From Davidsoniella eucalypti (lineage: Eukaryota > Ascomycota > Sordariomycetes > Microascales > Ceratocystidaceae): DNA of 64,000 nt. Of the stretch, positions 57,556-64,000 are shown one piece after another; the stretch's first letter is position 1; each line of letters starts with the position of its first letter. The stretch is from the NCBI GenBank assembly GCA_004009845.1, contig RMBW01000024.1, positions 248,001 through 312,000 of the forward strand, read 5' to 3'. The notes beneath the pieces are model-generated. The model was not told the DNA's origin. It worked only from the letters and a program-made list of their open reading frames with translations, and ran no database searches. Position numbers and translations under genes: made by a program.

Positions 57556-59678
57556 TAATATATCTGTAGGTGATTTGCCGTTTGGATTGACGAGATCAAC
57601 CACATAGTTAGGCAAAGGGTAGTGAGAAAACAAAATCCCCTTTTCATGGGGCCCAAATGTTGTCTGCATCATGATCGTCCATTGTGGCCACTTGCTATAG
57701 TCTTTTATCTGCGTCTGATATCCGCGAACGCCTTGTCTTGCGTTTATCACATGGAGCGCACCGTAAAAGATACCCATGACCTCTTCAAGAGATTCACGTT
57801 CGGCCTGCGATAGCCGACTTTCGCCGTTTGCCTCACAATCATCAGGTGTTTCCTGCCATTTCTTGACTTTCCGTTGGATATGGGCCTCTATCGCTTTGGC
57901 GGCATAGAAGCATAGGGCTGATTGTTCATGGCATAAGACATTTGGCCAGTCTTTGGTGAAGAGGAGGCTGCTGACAAATGCTAGAACTTGGATGGGCGGA
58001 ATAGCATCGACTATGTCGAAGGCGTGTGTGTGAAAAGTCGACTCTGGTATTGTGTTGAACAGTGATAGAACTCTTTGAGCATGTGATGATATACAGCGCA
58101 CAAACAGCGCGAGTTGAGGCTCCCAATCGTATACCAGTAGCTTATAGCTCATCAAAGGCCGACAAAGGAGTAAGATAAGCTTGACTCGGTCATTATCCTC
58201 ATCCGAAAGAAGAGATAGTGTAGAATCCGGACTGAACTCTGGTTCATTATTATTATTGACATGATGGCCTGGACTGGAACGAAGGCGCCTCCATGGCCCG
58301 CGTAGAAGATGTTCGGGTAGCAGCACGCCGCCGTGCCGATATACCAATGGACTACGGAGATGGAGAAAGAGAGGGAGACTTGCGTATTTGTCCGGAATTG
58401 ATTTGAGACAATTCTTTTTACGGAAGAAGTCTCTATATGCTCTGGAGAATTCTGCATCTTTGGAGCCTGGGAGACTATTCTGTGAATTATATGGTGGTGA
58501 TGAGATGTCCTCGCTATATATGTCGTCTGAAGTGATAGCACGCCCCGTGGAGGCATTGATATATCTTTTCATCTCTCCAGGGCTAGAGATACCAAATTGA
58601 GACCACAGAGAGAGGTATCTCATGTGTAGTGAACCAAGAATACGCTTCCAATACTTCTCATACCGAACTGATGGGGGTTCTTCAGAGGCGGGGCATAGAC
58701 ATTCCCAGGTAGAGGGACATAAACTACTGTCAACAGAAGCACACATGTGCCCGTGATTGCCTTGATTCGGATAGTTGCGGTGCCACATATCAAGGGCACC
58801 TATGAAGATACTATACCGGAACCACGGCTGTTTGATCACTTCATTCTGCAATGCGATGGGTAGAAAGTACAAAGTAGTTAGTGAACTGCCGCCTCGATAG
58901 AAATATGTTATGTGATGAAGGCGCTTTGACGTAGTGTACATGGATAAAGAGTGATATGTGACAATTATGGGAAACTTACCTCGAGATCATTACAGATAAC
59001 ATCACCCGCAATCCCATACTCACAAATCACCTCTTTCATAAACATATCATCACCCAAAGGACTCCAATCTGGATACTTATAGAAAATGCTCCATGTTGTA
59101 GCAAACCGTTGTACGGTGAAGAGCATAAAGAGACCATGTCGGGATAGTGCTTTTCCTAGAAGTGGCGATGACTGTGGGAAACATATATTGTTCGAGTAAA
59201 GGAAGATTATCTCTAGGATATCGATTGGCAATGTTTCCAACAGCCGACTAGCGTTATGTCTTAATGGTGGCTGTCCTGTAGTTGCTTGCTGCTTTGATAG
59301 TAGAAGCTCCTTGGCTTTCTGCTGTTCAGCTAGTGTACATCCGGCAGCTAATGTGATAGCAGATTTGATGTGACGCAACTGGCGTTTTTTACAAGCGTTA
59401 GACCGTCTTCTTGACGTTGATGCGGGTCCAGAGGAGTTGAGAGTATGAGAAGCGGCTCTTCGCTTGCGTTTTCCTCGGATGGGTATATGCGTTAATGTTT
59501 CGGATTCTACCGGTTGCCTTGAGCTACTTGCCCTTGGAATAGAACTATCGTTTACAGAGTCATCATTACGAAAGTCAGGTTGGTTGGTATCGTAGGTGTC
59601 CCCTTCCAATGGTATATCACCAAGATCACTGGACACATTCTGATTAGAAAAGCTCCATGAGGTCTGACTATTACTCAT
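57517..59678 (-). CDS. F-box-like protein with repeat-derived C-terminus
   Basis: Exon 1 runs 59678-58980 and exon 2 runs 58845-57517, giving 675 residues. The N-terminus is polar and has basic clusters (RGKRKRR 68-74, RRRSNACKKRQ 90-100) that could be nuclear signals. An F-box-like motif lies at about 146-195 (LLETLPIDILEIIFLYSNN...SPLLGKALSRHGLF), typical of fungal F-box proteins that bind Skp1 in SCF ubiquitin ligases. The rest is fungal-type, with no leucine-rich or WD repeats recognised, so the substrate is unknown. The last 12 residues, QPSLLQTSGGCL, and the stop codon are encoded by the 5' end of a mobile repeat inserted at 57555. The ancestral C-terminus was therefore probably truncated. 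Confidence 0.82.
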
Positions 59679-60534
59679 GACGAGTAGCCGTGTAGCTCAC
59701 GTCTGTCTGTTCGTACGGTGGTACCACGTATGATGGGCTTTGGTAGGATGCCTTTTTGTAGCTGCAGTCAAACTGGAGCTCAGTGACGAGAAGCATAAAG
59801 TGGCGGCGGAGTGTATTTGAAAAGAAAGGCTAAACACGCGGCCTACATCAACATACGATATCAAAGACAGATGTTGTACTGCTGATATCAGTTTTGACGA
59901 AGACAACGAAAGATGCCACAAAAAAGTAAGATAGACGGCGGGAAATGGCCCGATACAGTTGAGAGCAAGCAACTATGGCGCGAGTATATGAGAGTTGACT
60001 GATATATAGTGTTTATTCTGAGCCAGTCGCCTTGATCTGTGATGGATTTGTTAGAAAGCAGCTGGGATAGCTCAAAACATGGTTTGACGTACTAAATAGT
60101 AATTTTTTTGTTTTATTAGTATGAAAAGACAATGATGAGGTTAAGTTCGAGGATGGTTGCAGAAGTCGGCTATTTACAAAGCCCCACTAAATAGTTAAGT
60201 AATATTGCATAAGTACATCAAGACCCTGGTATGCAAATATAGCTGCAAAAACTTACTAACGACACCAAAATTTTAGTACTAGTCGACTAGACGAACATCA
60301 CGACGACCGACTGGATAAGTCGCTGACACACCACCACAGCGATTATAGCAGCCTGTATTCCGAAGGAGGCTTTGCTCTGGAAACAACGCAGACCGAATCC
60401 AAGCAACCGAGAAAGTTGTTTTCAACCTCGAGTTTCCCTCAATAGCGACCCGGAGGCCTGTCCCACAACTTCTCAACTTACTACGTCCAGCAGCCGAGCC
60501 TGTAGCAGCCGTACCGAATCGAGAATCCCAAGGA
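59679..60534. other. divergent promoter of F-box-like and Mrs2 genes
   Basis: Gene-free spacer between divergent starts. The frames at 59697-59972 (minus) and 60372-60686 (plus) have no motif; the latter overlaps Mrs2 in another frame. Confidence 0.5.
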
Positions 60535-62280
60535 ATGTCGTCCTCGCTGCGGTCGGCGCCGGTTCCGTCGCGAGTTCTACTGCGCTTCCTGCGTGCCCAG
60601 TCCGAGAACCGTCTATTCCGCTACCCACAATGCAAGGCCCTGGTCGAATCGCGGGGCTGTGTGCGAATGTACAGCAGCAACAGTAATAATAGTACCCAGC
60701 ATAGTTTAGCAGTGCTGCGGAGAGAGCCGCCTAGCCCATTGCCATTAACTCCCTGCGCAAGATCGGGTGCCATCCCACCGTCGCCGCCGTCTGCTTCGCC
60801 GATAATATATTCTCCTGGTACGACGGCGGCACTGCCATCGGCACCGCTATCTATACGTTGCTTCAGTTCTACACCACGAAGAGCTGCTCCCGGATGTGGT
60901 GAGGAAGAGCGGCCAATGTCATGGCGCGAGCGCATCTTTAGCACCCGGATCAAGGCTATGGAGAAGGAAGAATCGCCTATCGATGACCGCTATATGTTTA
61001 GTTCGCACAGAACATTGGCAGCTAAGGCGGCTTTGGAACCACGCTTGCGCTGCACGGAAGTCAACGAGCATGGCGAAGTTAGTTTGACGGATAGCGAGTT
61101 CAAAAAGACTGAGCTAATTGCCAAGGTGTGTAGGATTATGCAATGAAATATGGATTAGACATAAAGAGTTTGCCTTCTTGCTAACTAGTTACTCTACTCT
61201 ACTTTAGTATGGCCTACTACCCCGAGATCTACGGAAGATTGACTCGTCGAATCTGCCCCATATCCTTGTGCGGCCATCGGCTATATTGATAAACCTGTTG
61301 CATCTGAAAGTGTTGATCAAGCACGATCGTGTGCTTCTATTCGATATATACGGGTCGCAGACATCGCATTCACAATCGGCATTTATGTACGATCTACAAG
61401 GAAAACTGAAGCAGAAGAACACTACTATCGGCGGTGGCCTGCCGTATGAATTCCGTGCTTTGGAAGCGGTGTTGACATCTGTCACATCCGAGCTCGAGGC
61501 CGACTTTGAGTCAGTTCGTGAGCCAGTCATTCACATCTTGAGTGAGCTGGAAGACGACATTGACCGTCATAAGCTACGCCTGCTGCTTATATTGTCTAAA
61601 AAGGTCACGACATTCGAGCAGAAGGCGAAGCTGGTGAGAGATGCCATTGAGGAGCTGCTGGAGGCCGATGATGATCTATCGGCCATGTACCTGACTGAAA
61701 AGACCCACGATCTTTTCCGTGGTGACGACGACCACACAGAAATTGAGCTGCTACTGGAATCCTACCATAAGCTTTGCGATGAAATTGTTCAAGAGGCTGG
61801 AAATCTAGTTGCCAGCATCCGCAACACCGAAGAAATGTATATACTTCTTCAAGATGAATCGTATCATGTGACCATGCTAACTAAATCTACAGAATCCGGG
61901 CTATTCTAGATGCCAACCGTAATTCTCTCATGTTACTTGACCTGAAGTTCAGCATTGGAACGCTGGGCCTGGCTATGGGAACATTCATGGCTGGTTTGTA
62001 CGGCATGAACTTGGAGAACTTCATTGAGGAGACCGACTGGGGCTTTGGTGTCGTCACCGGCACATCCGTTTTATTCTCCGTGGTGGTTTGCTGGTACGGC
62101 TTGGTCAAGCTACGCAAGGTGCAACGTATCAGGATGATGGTTGACGAACGCAACGATCTCTCACGGACACAACGCTGGATCCGTGAGGAGGCATTGCTTG
62201 ACCCCCGCAGCCGTGAGAAGCTGCGTATGATGAACATGCAGAAAACGGCTGTCCGCAAGAAGAAGTGGTTCGCTTGGTAA
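60535..62280 (+). CDS. MRS2: mitochondrial Mg2+ channel Mrs2/Lpe10
   Basis: Exons 60535-61125, 61208-61836 and 61893-62280 give 535 residues. The N-terminal 110 residues are Arg/Ser/Pro-rich without many acids (MSSSLRSAPVPSRVLLRF...), fitting a mitochondrial presequence. The matrix domain includes LLPRDLRKID and a long helical region. Two membrane helices follow near the C-terminus: the first at about 424-443 ends in the diagnostic G444-M445-N446 selectivity motif (YGMNLENF), the second is at about 457-479. A basic tail ends KKKWFAW. It forms the pentameric inner-membrane channel for Mg2+ entry into the matrix. The third exon is required for the GMN motif: it joins at TEE|IIRAILDANRNSL, and the 56-nt intron keeps frame. 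Confidence 0.95.
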
Positions 62281-63062
62281 GGTAAAAAAAAAGACCGTAG
62301 CAGGAAGTACTACGGAGAGGACGGGGTATAACAAAAACTCATAATGTGTCGACTAAAGACGGCGAATTATTCACCGGCTGGACTTTGGCGTGTAAGAATA
62401 TTGTACAACAGAAAAAAGAAACTACCGGTGGTTATTTAACAAAAGGGGGGATCTCGAGACTGAACGAAGACTGATGGACAGATGATGATAGCCATTACTG
62501 TCAAGGAATGGCGTGTTATATTATTCTCGCATAGACTCACTCACTCACTGCATTTACTCATGATGATATTACTCTGTTTGCTTATTTTTTCTTATACATT
62601 CTGTTTGGTTGTAGTATGTTAAATTTGGAGGATATCTTTTTTCTGGCATCATCAAATCTCATAAGCAAATTGCAATTTTGTAGTAGAATTACTTGGATTA
62701 CAAATGGATATTCTTTTGTTTTACTTTAATATGTACGAAAGAAAAAAAACCCAAAAATTGCCCCGCCAATTTTGTACTATTCCTCCACCCCTCCTTCCTT
62801 CTTTGGCGAAAAAAATAAATTAGGAAAAAAAAGGCAGCTTCTGCGACTAGACGACGAAGCGCAACACAATATCCCACAGGAGTAACTGCCGTGATCAGTC
62901 CAAGAGGGGAACACCGTGAGGCTACAATTGATTTCTAAGCAACTTTGAGAGTACACGATATTTCTATACAAAGTAGACTGTCTTCTCCTTTCTTTCTTCT
63001 ATTCTTAAATCTTCGAATCTACTTACACTTTTGATCGACCGACCGAACGAGGACCATACACA
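62281..63062. other. intergenic between Mrs2 and WD40 gene
   Basis: Mrs2 3' region, A/T-rich DNA with A-runs, then the promoter and T/C-rich leader of the gene at 63063. The minus frames at 62777-62971 and 62964-63308 are shadows. Confidence 0.5.
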
Positions 63063-64000
63063 ATGTCTGACCAACCAGAAAACTTCAGCAAACACCTCAA
63101 CGAGGAAGAGCCTATGGACGACGACCTGCTCAATGCCGACGAGGCTGCCGAGGAATACATCCCGGGAGATGGCGAGGATATGGACATGGACAGCGATGGC
63201 GGCGATGACAACGAACAAGTCGAAGAAATGCTGCTCCAGAACGACAGTATCGCGTACTTTGACGACCATCGCGACTCGATCTTCTGCATCGCTCAGCACC
63301 CCGTACACCCGAGTCTCGTTGCTACCGGAGGCAGCGAAGGCGACGGTGACGATGCCCCCGGCAAGGGCTACCTGATCGATACCTCCGCCGCTGTCAGCCG
63401 TCCCGTGTTGCCCGCTAGCTTCTCGACCGACCCGTCCGCCGAGCGGCCGCAGAGCACCAAGCTAGAGGCCGTCTTCTCCATCGATGGCCACTCCGACTCC
63501 ATATCTACCCTGGCCTTCTCATTGCCCAAGGGCCAGTTCCTCATGTCTGGCGGTATGGACGGTCGTGTACGTCTATACGCTGTCGCCGTCGTTCCTGACC
63601 AGCCCGTCAAGTTCAAGTGGCTCGCTGAAGCTGCCGAGGTGCCCGAAGTCAACTGGATCTCGCCCTGCCCGAACCCCGCCAACCCGCACACTTTTGCTGT
63701 CGGTGCCTCTGACGGCTCCGTCTGGGTCTACACCGTTAACCCTAAGGACAAGGCCCAGCCGCTGCAAATTGTCAACACCTTCTACCTTCACACTGGATCG
63801 TGCACGGCGGGTGCGTGGACGCCCGATGGTAAGCTTTTGACTACGGTCTCCGATGACTCTTCGCTTTACGTCTGGGATGTCTTTGGTGAAGCTGCCGCAC
63901 ATGGCATCACCGCTGAGAACGGTATGAGTATCATCTCACTCAACGAATCCGACCAGCGTTTCGCCGTCGAAGGCGGTCTCTACTCCGTCGCTGTCGATCC
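63063..64000 (+). CDS. WD40 protein, Sqt1/AAMP type (partial, runs off the window)
   Basis: ATG at 63063, open to the end of the window (312 complete codons seen). The very acidic N-terminus (about 15-60, with DEAAEEYIPGDGEDMDMDSDGGDDNE broken here only for description) is followed by WD repeats: HRDSIFCIAQHPVHPSLVATGGSEG...; IDGHSDSISTLAFSLPKGQFLMSGGMDGRVRLYAV; and GSCTAGAWTPDGKLLTTVSDDSSLYVWDV. The acidic head, YFDDH motif and repeat spacing match the AAMP/Sqt1 family. Yeast Sqt1 is the dedicated chaperone of ribosomal protein uL16 (Rpl10). The remaining WD blades lie beyond 64000. No intron is seen so far. Confidence 0.88.
   Translation, partial: MSDQPENFSKHLNEEEPMDDDLLNADEAAEEYIPGDGEDMDMDSDGGDDNEQVEEMLLQNDSIAYFDDHRDSIFCIAQHPVHPSLVATGGSEGDGDDAPGKGYLIDTSAAVSRPVLPASFSTDPSAERPQSTKLEAVFSIDGHSDSISTLAFSLPKGQFLMSGGMDGRVRLYAVAVVPDQPVKFKWLAEAAEVPEVNWISPCPNPANPHTFAVGASDGSVWVYTVNPKDKAQPLQIVNTFYLHTGSCTAGAWTPDGKLLTTVSDDSSLYVWDVFGEAAAHGITAENGMSIISLNESDQRFAVEGGLYSVAVD

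Noticed and set aside
1..64000. CRISPR array, rRNA, or bacterial mobile elements
   Set aside because: No spaced direct repeats, no rRNA-like stretches and all genes are clearly fungal with introns.

Overview
This is a window from the nuclear genome of a filamentous ascomycete (Pezizomycotina). The evidence is split genes with short introns (about 50-250 nt, GT..AG, CTAAC-like branch sites), a tRNA-Asp, AT-rich gene-free stretches, and a protein set typical of such fungi: Sec3, Mic60, Rab5, Sac1, Mrs2, folylpolyglutamate synthase, DHA2 efflux pump, CE1 esterase, F-box-like protein. Sordariomycetes is a reasonable guess, but I cannot fix genus or species by reading. I rebuilt exon structures by checking reading phase across each splice junction.

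Layout. 0.2-3.8 kb: an uncharacterised, probably mitochondrial protein, a BuGZ/ZNF207-type zinc-finger protein and tRNA-Asp(GTC). 3.9-4.8 kb: a short retroelement-like repeat with an (AAATC)n tail, bounded by a 13-16 nt direct repeat, followed directly by an older fragment of the same family. 6.2-11.9 kb: an accessory-looking block with a GST-like protein, a TauD-type 2-oxoglutarate dioxygenase, a wrecked amino-acid (methionine-type) permease pseudogene and a Nudix hydrolase. 13.3-28.4 kb: mostly core genes, namely Sac1 phosphoinositide phosphatase, Rab5 GTPase, Mic60, two convergent folylpolyglutamate synthase paralogues and an acyl-protein-thioesterase-like hydrolase. 30.2-37.4 kb: an MFS exporter, a secreted CE1 esterase and a Mn-type CDF metal transporter. 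39.5-41.6 kb: an orphan 175-residue gene whose 5' half and upstream DNA are duplicated in inverted orientation; the second copy is broken. 42.2-46.7 kb: Sec3. 48.0 kb: a second, internally deleted copy of the repeat. 48.9 kb: a 62-residue GPI-anchor-like secreted protein. 49-57 kb: a gene-poor, AT-rich tract. 56.9-64 kb: a third repeat copy whose 5' end forms the last codons and stop of an F-box-like gene, then mitochondrial Mg2+ channel Mrs2 and the start of a WD40 protein of the Sqt1/AAMP type.

Most genes are independent housekeeping genes. Several concern membrane traffic (Rab5, Sec3, Sac1) or mitochondria (Mic60, Mrs2, FPGS). The most unusual signals are the AAATC-tailed repeat family and its capture as a gene terminus, the inverted duplication with its orphan gene, the tail-to-tail FPGS pair, and the decayed permease beside the TauD/GST genes.
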